Positions 1 to 6,488 of a stretch of 10,310 nucleotides of DNA are shown piece after piece. The DNA is from Salinicoccus sp. UBA3372 (GTDB lineage Bacteria; Bacillota; Bacilli; Staphylococcales; Salinicoccaceae). Position 1 is the first letter of the stretch; every line of letters starts with the position of its first letter. The notes under the pieces are model-generated. The model ran no database searches, was not told the DNA's origin, and was given only the letters and a program-made list of their open reading frames with translations. The position numbers and the translations under genes were made by a program. The stretch is from NCBI GenBank assembly GCA_002360325.1, contig DEQG01000086.1, positions 248-10,557 on the forward strand, written 5' to 3'.

Positions 1-281
<281 letters not shown>

Positions 282-399
282 GGAAAGCTCTGCTGAGCTC
301 ATCGATACATCAGTATCATCTTTGCGTGTTGTGTTGTTCGCCTCAACTTTGCGCTCCTATATTATAGAAGCTTTTATCGGAATTAAACGTTGACATATT

Positions 400-420
400 G
401 TCATTCAGTTTTCAATGTTC
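400..420 (-). promoter_or_regulatory. boxA-like antitermination element in the rRNA leader
   Basis: The minus strand reads GAACATTGAAAACTGAATGAC. It resembles the boxA-type (T)TTGAAAACT motif found in Bacillus and Staphylococcus rRNA leaders and spacers, where Nus factors assemble to stop premature termination. It lies downstream of both promoter candidates and about 120 nucleotides before the 16S 5' end, the expected place. The match is by eye only. Confidence 0.5.
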
Positions 421-441
421 TCGTTTCGGTGTTGCTTTAAT

Positions 442-470
442 ATCTTATCATAGCTCTAAAAATTTTGCAA
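442..470 (-). promoter_or_regulatory. Candidate rRNA promoter P2
   Basis: Minus-strand -35 TTGCAA (465-470) and -10 TAAGAT (442-447) are separated by 17 bases. A very AT-rich tract lies upstream at about 471-510, as expected for an UP element. Transcription would start near 435 and include the boxA-like element. The hexamers are imperfect, so this is weaker than the upstream candidate, but tandem promoters are normal for rrn operons in this group. Confidence 0.5.
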
Positions 471-553
471 TGATAATTTAATATGAATTTAACAAAATTA
501 ATATTCGCTGATTTATATCGTTGTTTTTCGCTCCTGTTCAAAGCGACTACGCA

Positions 554-582
554 ATAATATCAAGTTTCCAAACCAACGTCAA
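554..582 (-). promoter_or_regulatory. Candidate rRNA promoter P1 (sigma-A type)
   Basis: Minus-strand -35 TTGACG (577-582) and -10 TATTAT (554-559) with an ideal 17-base spacer, preceded by an AT-rich stretch. It is the best sigma-A match between kbaA and the 16S gene and would start transcription near 547, giving a leader of about 265 nucleotides. Together with the second candidate at 442-470 it fits the tandem-promoter layout of Bacillus-type rrn operons. Confidence 0.65.
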
Positions 583-647
583 CACTTTAATCATATCTTT
601 TGTTGTAGTTTTACCAGAATGACATTTTTGCTGCAAAATAATATATG

Positions 648-687
648 AAAGCCGCATGAGACCATGTTTCTGGTATCAGACGGCTTT
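648..687 (-). terminator. Rho-independent terminator of the salA-kbaA unit
   Basis: An inverted repeat pairs AAAGCCG (681-687 read on the minus strand) with CGGCTTT (648-654). An inner interrupted stem GATACCA/TGGTCTC surrounds a GAAACA loop. On the minus strand it is followed by a moderately T-rich run (ATATATTATTTT). It lies 30 bases after the kbaA stop and before the rRNA promoters, so it should separate the two units. Confidence 0.65.
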
Positions 688-716
688 ACATTAATTTATT
701 ATTCACTTCTATACTT

Positions 717-1508
717 TTAGTTGTCTTTATTTTTGACGCTGCCTCTTTTACGGTCTTTTGCTCTCTTCTTATTATTACTCTTGATGTCTTTCTTCTTTTG
801 CTTTGTCAATCTTTCCCGTTCAGCTTTTTCATCGCGTTCTTTTCTCAGTTCTTTACGCTTCTCCTCATTGATATCACTCTTTGTGGTTCTGCCCCGCTCC
901 TTCTTTTCTCTTTCAGAAGCTTCTATATAATCCGGCAGCTTGATCAATTGATAGGCATTCATCACTAAAATCGCAAAAACAGACCTGAAAATCCAGGAAG
1001 TATCATCAACGACCATGAAAGGAATCATAGTAACAGCTGTAATGAATACCATAAAGAATAGTGAAGGTATGAAAACATTCGCATCCTTGACCTGCTTATT
1101 CTTATAGCGGGCGACCATTACACCGACCACTATCATCAATATTGGTATCCACATGAAGCCCCAGACAGAGCCTTCTTCCACACCGACTTCATAAAATCGG
1201 AAATAGAACAGATCGAAAATCGCATAAATGATAAGAAGCAATTGGATATACGGCCAGAAACCTTTAAATATCCCCAAACCTAACGGGTGTATGAAAAGAT
1301 AGATGAAAAATGCGACCTGACTGATTGTCGCAATCAGTAACCCGAATGTGATGAACCACACCAGGCCGGCTAAAAACTCCCCGATGTTGCCGGTGAATAA
1401 GTAGCTCGTCACATTTTCATACTCTAATATCAGGCTGATAACAGTGGATATGGCTGTACCAATAAGTAAAGTAGTAAAATAAAACTTAACTAAATATTTT
1501 GATGTCAT
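717..1508 (-). CDS. kbaA: KinB-signalling pathway activation protein homolog (KbaA-like membrane protein)
   Basis: A 263-residue membrane protein with about six hydrophobic segments (roughly residues 7-28, 44-73, 87-105, 115-133, 146-166, 172-190). The stretch around residues 50-104 (WFITFGLLIATISQV, HPLGLGIFKG, FDLFYFRFY) and the salA-rrn neighbourhood match what I know of Bacillus KbaA, which activates the sporulation sensor kinase KinB. Residues 196-263 form a hydrophilic tail dominated by Lys, Arg and Glu, probably cytoplasmic. Bacillus KbaA is, from memory, about 200 residues, so the tail looks like an extension. The ATG follows AGGAG by 8 bases, and only 14 bases separate it from the salA stop, so the genes are very likely cotranscribed. 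Staphylococcal relatives do not sporulate, so the role here is unknown. Family assignment is by pattern and context. Confidence 0.8.
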   Translation of the reverse strand: MTSKYLVKFYFTTLLIGTAISTVISLILEYENVTSYLFTGNIGEFLAGLVWFITFGLLIATISQVAFFIYLFIHPLGLGIFKGFWPYIQLLLIIYAIFDLFYFRFYEVGVEEGSVWGFMWIPILMIVVGVMVARYKNKQVKDANVFIPSLFFMVFITAVTMIPFMVVDDTSWIFRSVFAILVMNAYQLIKLPDYIEASEREKKERGRTTKSDINEEKRKELRKERDEKAERERLTKQKKKDIKSNNKKRAKDRKRGSVKNKDN

Positions 1509-1522
1509 AAAGCTTTCTCCTA

Positions 1523-2587
1523 CTATTCTTTACTTTGTTCATCTTTACTTTGTGCAATAATACTGTTGGCGATATCTGTGTAAATGTCACTGATTTTATC
1601 ATCTTTATAAATTGACGGTGCAAAATCGTCATGATCCCACTTCGGCTGTCCAAGCGGTACCTGTCCAAGTAACGGCACTTCCAGATCTGCAGCAAGCTTC
1701 TCTCCGCCGCCTGTACCGAATACATATTCCTTCTGCCCGCTGACTTCACTTTCAAAGTAACTCATATTTTCAATCACACCGATGATTTCATGGTCTGTAT
1801 GCAATGCCATCGAACCTGCACGCGCTGCAACGAATGCCGCTGTTGGGTGTGGTGTTGTAACAATAATCTCTTTACTGTGCGGCAGCATCTGATGTACGTC
1901 CAGTGCCACGTCGCCTGTACCCGGCGGCAAGTCCAGAATCAGGTAGTCCAATTCACCCCACTGAACTTCATTAAAGAAGCTCGTCAGCATTTTACCCAGC
2001 ATAGGTCCGCGCCAGATGACCGGTGTATTCTCTTCCACGAAGAATGCCATGGATATCACCTGTACACCATAACGTTCCACCGGAATGATCTTTTCGCCTT
2101 CGACTGCAGGCTTATCAACAATTCCCATCATGTCCGGTACACTGAAACCATAAATGTCCGCATCAATGATGCCGACATTTTTACCGGCCTTTGCCAGTGA
2201 TACCGCAAGGTTGACCGATACCGTTGATTTACCAACGCCGCCTTTACCTGAGGCAACGGAGATGAATTCAGTCTTTCCGTCACTGAATTGACTTTCTATC
2301 GGGGATGCCTCATTGCCTCTGTGCTCATTGATCAGGTCATCTGCCAACTCTTCAAAACGGATGCCGACTGTTGCAAAACCATTTTCCTTCAATATATCAA
2401 CAACCTTCATTTGTAAATCCAGCTGTTCCTGTCCGCCCAGGCGTCCTATGGCGAGTTTAACACTGACGTGTTCTTTTTCTTCTTTGATCTTAACTTCCGC
2501 GATACCTTCAGTTTCGCTCAAAGGTACGTTTAAAACCGGGTCATTTATCTCGCCCAGAAGCTCTTCTACTTCTTTAGTTGATAACAT
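1523..2587 (-). CDS. salA: Mrp/NBP35 (ApbC) family P-loop ATPase, SalA-like, cysteine-free
   Basis: A 354-residue protein with two domains: an N-terminal MIP18/DUF59-type domain (about 5-85) and a Mrp-type deviant-Walker ATPase domain (about 107-345). Visible motifs are the P-loop GKGGVGKST (114-122), switch I IDADIYGFSVPDMMG (141-155) and LDLPPGTGD (218-226). Mrp proteins usually carry an Fe-S cluster on a CxxC motif after ENMSYF. Here that site reads ENMSYFESEVSG (273-284), and the whole protein contains no cysteine, so a cysteine-ligated cluster is impossible. This fits Bacillus SalA, a phosphorylation-dependent transcription regulator. I recall its phosphotyrosine at position 327, and a Tyr occurs at 327 here (DDFAPSIY). 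The ATG is 7 bases after AGGAG. It is the first gene of a unit with kbaA. Confidence 0.9.
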   Translation of the reverse strand: MLSTKEVEELLGEINDPVLNVPLSETEGIAEVKIKEEKEHVSVKLAIGRLGGQEQLDLQMKVVDILKENGFATVGIRFEELADDLINEHRGNEASPIESQFSDGKTEFISVASGKGGVGKSTVSVNLAVSLAKAGKNVGIIDADIYGFSVPDMMGIVDKPAVEGEKIIPVERYGVQVISMAFFVEENTPVIWRGPMLGKMLTSFFNEVQWGELDYLILDLPPGTGDVALDVHQMLPHSKEIIVTTPHPTAAFVAARAGSMALHTDHEIIGVIENMSYFESEVSGQKEYVFGTGGGEKLAADLEVPLLGQVPLGQPKWDHDDFAPSIYKDDKISDIYTDIANSIIAQSKDEQSKE

Positions 2588-2650
2588 CGTTTTTCTCCTT
2601 TATCTACAAAATTCAATATAACAATCATAACATAATCAACATACCAAAAT

Positions 2651-2691
2651 TAAAAAATATCCAAACACTTTATGATAAATGTTTGGATATT
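2651..2691 (-). terminator. Rho-independent terminator of the TM-helix-repeat gene
   Basis: A perfect 12-bp inverted repeat, AATATCCAAACA (2656-2667) with TGTTTGGATATT (2680-2691), encloses a 12-base loop. On the minus strand it is followed directly by a run of Ts (2652-2657). It begins 16 bases after the stop codon of the gene at 2708-3655, so that gene is probably transcribed alone. I found no convincing promoter for salA between this hairpin and its start. Confidence 0.85.
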
Positions 2692-2707
2692 CAGCCTTAA
2701 GTCTTAG

Positions 2708-3655
2708 TTATTCATTTCTGCTGTCTTCTGAATCTACTTTCTTTTCAAATTTGGCAAGTTGCTTTTCTGCAAATGAACGTCCGCCGATACCGAATGATAT
2801 TGCAAATGCTACAGCTACTGCACCAAGAATTAGAAGGAACGCAGCATTTACGATGCTTTCGGCAAAGTTCAACTGATCCAACGTCATAAATATCGCAACA
2901 ATGATCAGCAGGTATTTAATGACTTCACCAAAGAGTCTGTTGCCTGTGCTTTTAACAATGACGGAAGATATGATGTTCCCTCCGACAAAACCAAGTGCAA
3001 GAATGATTGCCGCTGAAAGAACAAGCGGCAGGTACGCAATGATTGCCGCACCGATTGTGTTTAAGATCTCTAAATTCAGTACACTTAAGGCTTCAACTAC
3101 GAAGAATAAACCGATAAGTGTTGTCACAATCCATCCTGTTGCTACCGGGATATCCACTGCATCTTTGTTCTGTCCGAAATTGACATACTTGTTATATTTA
3201 CTTGCGTTGATGTTCGCAAGAAGGTTTCGGACCAGAGTTCCTACCAATTTAGCAATGAATAGACCGAGAACTAAAAGTACTGCCGAAACCAACAGTGTAG
3301 GCAGGAAGTTCAGTATGTTCGTCATCATCTGACTGATTGGTGATGCGACCGAATCCATGTTCAGCGCTGAGAATACTGCTGGTAAAAATAAAATGAATAC
3401 CAGATAGTAGGCGATTTTACCCAGTGTCTGTATGAAGCCTTCAGAAGTCTGTCCGCCTTCAGTGGCACTTACAAGCCCTTTTTTCTGCAGCCACTCTTCA
3501 AAGCCAAGTGCTCCAAGACCCTTTACAATGACGTTTTTAATGACCGTGGCAATTATCCAGGCCAGCAGTAAGTATAATAATGCTGCGATTAAACTTGGTA
3601 TGAAATTAATGACGTTTGAAAACATATCATTAAATGCATTCCCGATGTTAGACAT
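2708..3655 (-). CDS. Mechanosensitive-channel-like membrane protein with conserved TM-helix repeats (CmpX type)
   Basis: A 315-residue, strongly hydrophobic protein with three related segments: residues 12-47 (FSNVINFIPSLIAALLYLLL...), 111-146 (MTNILNFLPTLLVSAVLLVL...) and 198-234 (IGAAIIAYLPLVLSAAIILA...). Each has an amphipathic start, a Leu-Pro turn and a long helix, the pattern of the conserved TM-helix repeat (PF05552). The last helix, around 272-297 (AVAFAISFGIGGRSFA), resembles the glycine/alanine-rich pore helix of MscS-type channels. The protein ends in a short charged tail, with no room for the MscS beta-domain or vestibule. A plasma-membrane osmotic or mechanosensitive role is inferred from family. 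The start is ATG with AGGAG/GGAGAG 9-11 bases upstream. It is read away from the symporter at 3996 and has its own terminator. Confidence 0.8.
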   Translation of the reverse strand: MSNIGNAFNDMFSNVINFIPSLIAALLYLLLAWIIATVIKNVIVKGLGALGFEEWLQKKGLVSATEGGQTSEGFIQTLGKIAYYLVFILFLPAVFSALNMDSVASPISQMMTNILNFLPTLLVSAVLLVLGLFIAKLVGTLVRNLLANINASKYNKYVNFGQNKDAVDIPVATGWIVTTLIGLFFVVEALSVLNLEILNTIGAAIIAYLPLVLSAAIILALGFVGGNIISSVIVKSTGNRLFGEVIKYLLIIVAIFMTLDQLNFAESIVNAAFLLILGAVAVAFAISFGIGGRSFAEKQLAKFEKKVDSEDSRNE

Positions 3656-3874
3656 AAATGTAATCTCTCCTTATTATTTTGTGATATAAATTCTCTTGCC
3701 ATAAGAAGTTACTTTTAAACGGAAATCTCTGAAAAAAAGTAAATATTGCCTAAATAACCACGTATATGTAAGCATTTAAAATACACCTTATATGCGTTGT
3801 GAATGGAATACTGCATTAATTGGGCTTTTTTTGAGAGTCGTCGGGTTATATATTTTTTGTCTTTCATCACTTCC

Positions 3875-3893
3875 ATCATTCGGAAAATTCCGA
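3875..3893 (+). promoter_or_regulatory. Palindrome / possible CodY-like operator upstream of the symporter
   Basis: TCGGAA and TTCCGA (3880-3885 and 3888-3893) form a perfect 6-bp inverted repeat with a 2-base spacer. The overlapping stretch ATCATTCGGAAAATT (3875-3889) matches the 15-base CodY consensus AATTTTCWGAAAATT at 11 positions, with the right half-site perfect. It ends 8 bases before the -35 candidate. Amino-acid transporters are common CodY targets in low-GC Gram-positives, but an AT-rich spacer gives partial matches easily. Confidence 0.3.
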
Positions 3894-3901
3894 TAATACC
3901 A

Positions 3902-3928
3902 TTGCTTTTATTTTCGATGTTTTATAAT
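3902..3928 (+). promoter_or_regulatory. Candidate promoter for the sodium:alanine/glycine symporter
   Basis: TTGCTT (3902-3907) and a perfect TATAAT (3923-3928) are separated by 15 bases, slightly short. A second TATAAT at 3943-3948 lacks a good -35 at the right distance. Either would give a leader of roughly 40-60 bases before the ATG at 3996. Confidence 0.4.
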
Positions 3929-3995
3929 ATTTATTCAAGTCATATAATCAGGGCTTTATTTATGATTTAAAAATTGAATATGGGGGACGTTTGAA

Positions 3996-5375
3996 ATGGA
4001 AACTATTACAGCAATATCTGACTTTCTGTGGGGCTATCCGATTATCATTGCTCTTCTCGTTGCAAGCGTTTTTTTAACGTTTCGTTTGAAATTTTTCCAG
4101 TTCAGAAGGCCATTGTACATTTTCCAGCAGACAATTGGGCAAGTGGGTAAAAAATCGAAAGGAAAAGGGACTATCACACCATTCCAGACATTGACAACTG
4201 CACTGTCATCCACAATCGGTGCTGCAAATATCGTCGGTGTTCCTGTTGCAATCATGCTCGGGGGGCCCGGCGCGCTGTTCTGGATGTGGGTGATCGCTTT
4301 TCTCGGGATGGCTTTGAAATTCGGGGAAACAGTACTGGGCGTGTATTATCGCGAGAAAAACGCAATCGGTGAATATGTCGGCGGGCCGATGTACTATATG
4401 CAAAATGGTATCAAGTGGCCGAAAATCGGTAAGTTTCTCGCCGTCTGGTATGCTTTCTTCCTGATGATAGAGTTAATACCCAGCATAATGGTACAAAGTA
4501 ATTCTGTTGCGAGTACAGTCAGTACTACATTCTCCGTCCCGCCATTGATTACAGGCATTATTGTCGCTGTCCTTGCCGGTATCGTCGTGTTCGGAGGAGT
4601 CAAGCGTATTGGACGCGTCACTTCATACTTGGTTCCATTCATGGCTTTCTTCTATATTATTGCGGGTGCTATCATCATTTTGATAAATATCGATATGATA
4701 CCTGAAATATTGGCTCTGGTATTTACAGAAGCTTTCAACCCGACTGCTGCACTCGGAGGCGGAACCGGCGTTGTGCTTGCAGAATCCATCCGGTGGGGAT
4801 TTGCCCGTGGTATATACAGTAACGAAGCAGGCTTGGGTACATCACCTATTGCCCATGCTGCTGCAAAAACTGACCACCCGATCCGACAGGCATTTTGGGC
4901 CGTTATACAAATTATGGTCGATACACTGATCATTTGTACGATTACCGGCCTGGTTGTATTGATGACTGGGGTATGGCAGCACAATGATGCCCATAAGGAC
5001 AATGTCAGGGAATCACTGACGGCACGTGCTTTCGAAGATACTTTCGGCGCATTTGGCGGTGGACTGATTGCCGTCGCTTTAATATTCTTTGTTTTCTCTA
5101 CAGTGACAGTCGTTATATTTTATGGTGCAAGACAGGCTGAATTCCTATTTGGGCTATGGGCAGGTAAAGTGATCAAAGTTGTTTACATCATATCCATCAT
5201 CATCGGTGCCATAGGCGGGGCAGCATTCTTCTGGTCTCTGCTTGACCTGACTTTATTCTTTGTCGTACTGCCTAACCTGATCGCCGTACTAATTATGTCG
5301 CCAAAAATCGTAGAACTCTATAACGAATTCTTCCATACGGAAGGTAAGTATTATAAGAAGTATAAAGAACAATAA
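3996..5375 (+). CDS. Alanine/glycine:cation symporter family protein (AgcS/AlsT)
   Basis: A 459-residue polytopic membrane protein of the AGCS family, which imports alanine or glycine (sometimes glutamine) with Na+ or H+. Diagnostic stretches are IGAANIVGVPVAIMLGGPGA (74-93), FWMWVIAFLGMALKFGE (95-111), GGPMYYMQNG (129-138) and RGIYSNEAGLGTSPIAHAAA (271-290). Hydrophobic helices run through the whole length and a short charged tail ends in YYKKYKEQ, normal for this family. The usual TGN in the first motif reads AAN (76-78). The ATG is preceded by TGGGGGA at about 8 bases. It is the only rightward gene and faces the amidohydrolase/opine-dehydrogenase block, sharing its terminator hairpin. The exact substrate cannot be told from sequence. 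Confidence 0.93.
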   Translation: METITAISDFLWGYPIIIALLVASVFLTFRLKFFQFRRPLYIFQQTIGQVGKKSKGKGTITPFQTLTTALSSTIGAANIVGVPVAIMLGGPGALFWMWVIAFLGMALKFGETVLGVYYREKNAIGEYVGGPMYYMQNGIKWPKIGKFLAVWYAFFLMIELIPSIMVQSNSVASTVSTTFSVPPLITGIIVAVLAGIVVFGGVKRIGRVTSYLVPFMAFFYIIAGAIIILINIDMIPEILALVFTEAFNPTAALGGGTGVVLAESIRWGFARGIYSNEAGLGTSPIAHAAAKTDHPIRQAFWAVIQIMVDTLIICTITGLVVLMTGVWQHNDAHKDNVRESLTARAFEDTFGAFGGGLIAVALIFFVFSTVTVVIFYGARQAEFLFGLWAGKVIKVVYIISIIIGAIGGAAFFWSLLDLTLFFVVLPNLIAVLIMSPKIVELYNEFFHTEGKYYKKYKEQ

Positions 5376-5408
5376 GAAAAAAGAGCTGCTTTCGCAGCTC
5401 TTTATTTT
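5376..5408. terminator. Bidirectional rho-independent terminator
   Basis: A perfect 10-bp stem, AAAGAGCTGC (5380-5389) with GCAGCTCTTT (5394-5403), closes a TTTC loop. On the plus strand it is followed by ATTTTCT, and on the minus strand by TTCTTATT after the T-rich side of the stem. It fills the 33-base gap between the convergent symporter and opine-dehydrogenase genes and should end both transcripts. Confidence 0.92.
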
Positions 5409-6488
5409 CTAACCGATCATTATTTTATTTAACTCTTCCGCATCCTTTATGTCGATGCCGAGCTTATCCAAAGTCAATCCTATTTCAAAATAATCTCTTT
5501 CAAGCAGTACACCTGTAAGTGTTATGACCGAGTCCATAACAGGAGTGTCAACACCGACAGCGTCAGCAATGCTTGCCCAAAGGACCAGGCCGCTTTCAAC
5601 ATCTTCTGTTATATAGCGGTTTTCCAGATCAGTCGGTCCCAATATCTCCTTCAGTATCGGCGATTCATTGAATTGTTCCAGCAGCGGCTTACCTTTTTCA
5701 AAATATCCGCTTCTCTCGCTGCGGGCGGACTTATCCACCGCTTCATAGCCCAGTACTTTACATATTTTTTGGCGTTCCTCATCAATTTTGTGGACGACGT
5801 TTACGGTATGTTCCGTGATACCTTCTTTATATAAATAAAAAGAATCACCTGCGTAGTCAATCCGGCCTGCATTTAATATCGAAGGGCCGGGGTGGCTTTC
5901 AGGGTTGCCGTTATTCAATGTCACTTCAATGATTGTATCCGCTTTGATAAAGTCATACATTTCGCTTAATACTTTTAGCATTGCATCGGTATCTTTAGCC
6001 GGATACGCTGCAAACAGATTGTGCTGATTGTAACCGAGCAGATTCGCTTCATTCGTTTCTGGATTGTATCTTGAAGCGTAAGTGAGTGACATGGATTCTC
6101 CCACTTTGACATCTTTTTCTATACCCATCTTCTGGAGGACATTGCGCAGTCTGATACTGCACATGGCACTCGCACTGTTAATGTATATATACTGGCCGTC
6201 TTCCAGATGCTGGGCGAGGTTTTCAGTCACTTTCTCAACAGCAGGAGCGGGAATTGCAAGCATTAAAACATTCTGTCCGCTGACCGCTTCTTCAACTTCT
6301 CTCGTGAAAGAATGTATTTTAACCGCTTCACCATTTAAAATGATTTCATTGCTTTCACTGATTTTTTCCAGATTCTTCTCTGACTCTGCCGATTGATATA
6401 AAGTCACTTCATGTCCCATTTCAGTCAAATCTGCTGCCGCAGTCACACCGCCATGTCCGGCTCCAAAAATACCAATTTTTAATGTCAC
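5409..6488 (-). CDS. NAD(P)-dependent opine dehydrogenase family protein (octopine/nopaline type)
   Basis: A 359-residue dehydrogenase with an N-terminal Rossmann fold (GIFGAGHGGVTAAADLTEMG, residues 6-25, with GAGHGG as the nucleotide loop) and a C-terminal octopine-dehydrogenase domain (about 180-335). The domain signature NPESHPGPSILNAGRIDY (195-212) contains the probable catalytic His199. Family members reductively join an amino acid and a 2-keto acid, or run the reverse, in the cytosol. The length is typical. The start is GTG, 7 bases after a strong AAGGAGG that lies inside the end of the upstream amidohydrolase gene. The upstream TAG directly abuts this GTG, so translation is probably coupled. 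It does not look like CntM, the staphylopine enzyme, and no cntK/cntL-like genes are nearby. The substrate is unknown. Confidence 0.88.
   Translation of the reverse strand: MTLKIGIFGAGHGGVTAAADLTEMGHEVTLYQSAESEKNLEKISESNEIILNGEAVKIHSFTREVEEAVSGQNVLMLAIPAPAVEKVTENLAQHLEDGQYIYINSASAMCSIRLRNVLQKMGIEKDVKVGESMSLTYASRYNPETNEANLLGYNQHNLFAAYPAKDTDAMLKVLSEMYDFIKADTIIEVTLNNGNPESHPGPSILNAGRIDYAGDSFYLYKEGITEHTVNVVHKIDEERQKICKVLGYEAVDKSARSERSGYFEKGKPLLEQFNESPILKEILGPTDLENRYITEDVESGLVLWASIADAVGVDTPVMDSVITLTGVLLERDYFEIGLTLDKLGIDIKDAEELNKIMIG

Larger units (their letters stand above)
3656..3995. other. Divergent intergenic spacer, no gene seen
   Basis: This 340-base AT-rich spacer separates the leftward TM-helix-repeat gene from the rightward symporter. 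No open frame in it looks like a protein. The right third holds promoter-like and palindromic elements for the symporter, listed separately. The left part must contain the leftward promoter, but I see only weak candidates: TATATC at about 3684-3689 without a good -35, and GTTTAA at about 3715-3720. I see no riboswitch architecture (glycine, lysine or T-box). Confidence 0.7.

Noticed and set aside
361..366. Perfect minus-strand TATAAT close to the 16S gene as a third rRNA promoter
   Set aside because: No acceptable -35 lies 16-18 bases upstream (CGTTTA, GTTTAA, ACGTTT), and it lies downstream of the boxA-like element, inside the leader.
721..930. Rightward Ser/Leu/Phe-rich open frame
   Set aside because: It is the complement of the Lys/Arg/Glu-rich KbaA tail, which gives Phe/Leu/Ser-rich antisense; no ribosome site.
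3700..3720. Sigma-B promoter for the TM-helix-repeat gene (GTTTAA ... GGCAAG)
   Set aside because: The -35 fits but the -10 matches GGGTAT at only three of six positions.
3656..3995. Glycine riboswitch, T-box or small RNA ahead of the symporter
   Set aside because: No conserved riboswitch core, T-box sequence or terminator/antiterminator hairpin pair could be seen; the spacer is AT-rich with only short palindromes.
5409..6488. CntM-like staphylopine dehydrogenase
   Set aside because: The sequence has the classic octopine/nopaline NPxxHPxPxxLNAGR signature, and no cntK, cntL or nickel/zinc transporter genes are nearby.
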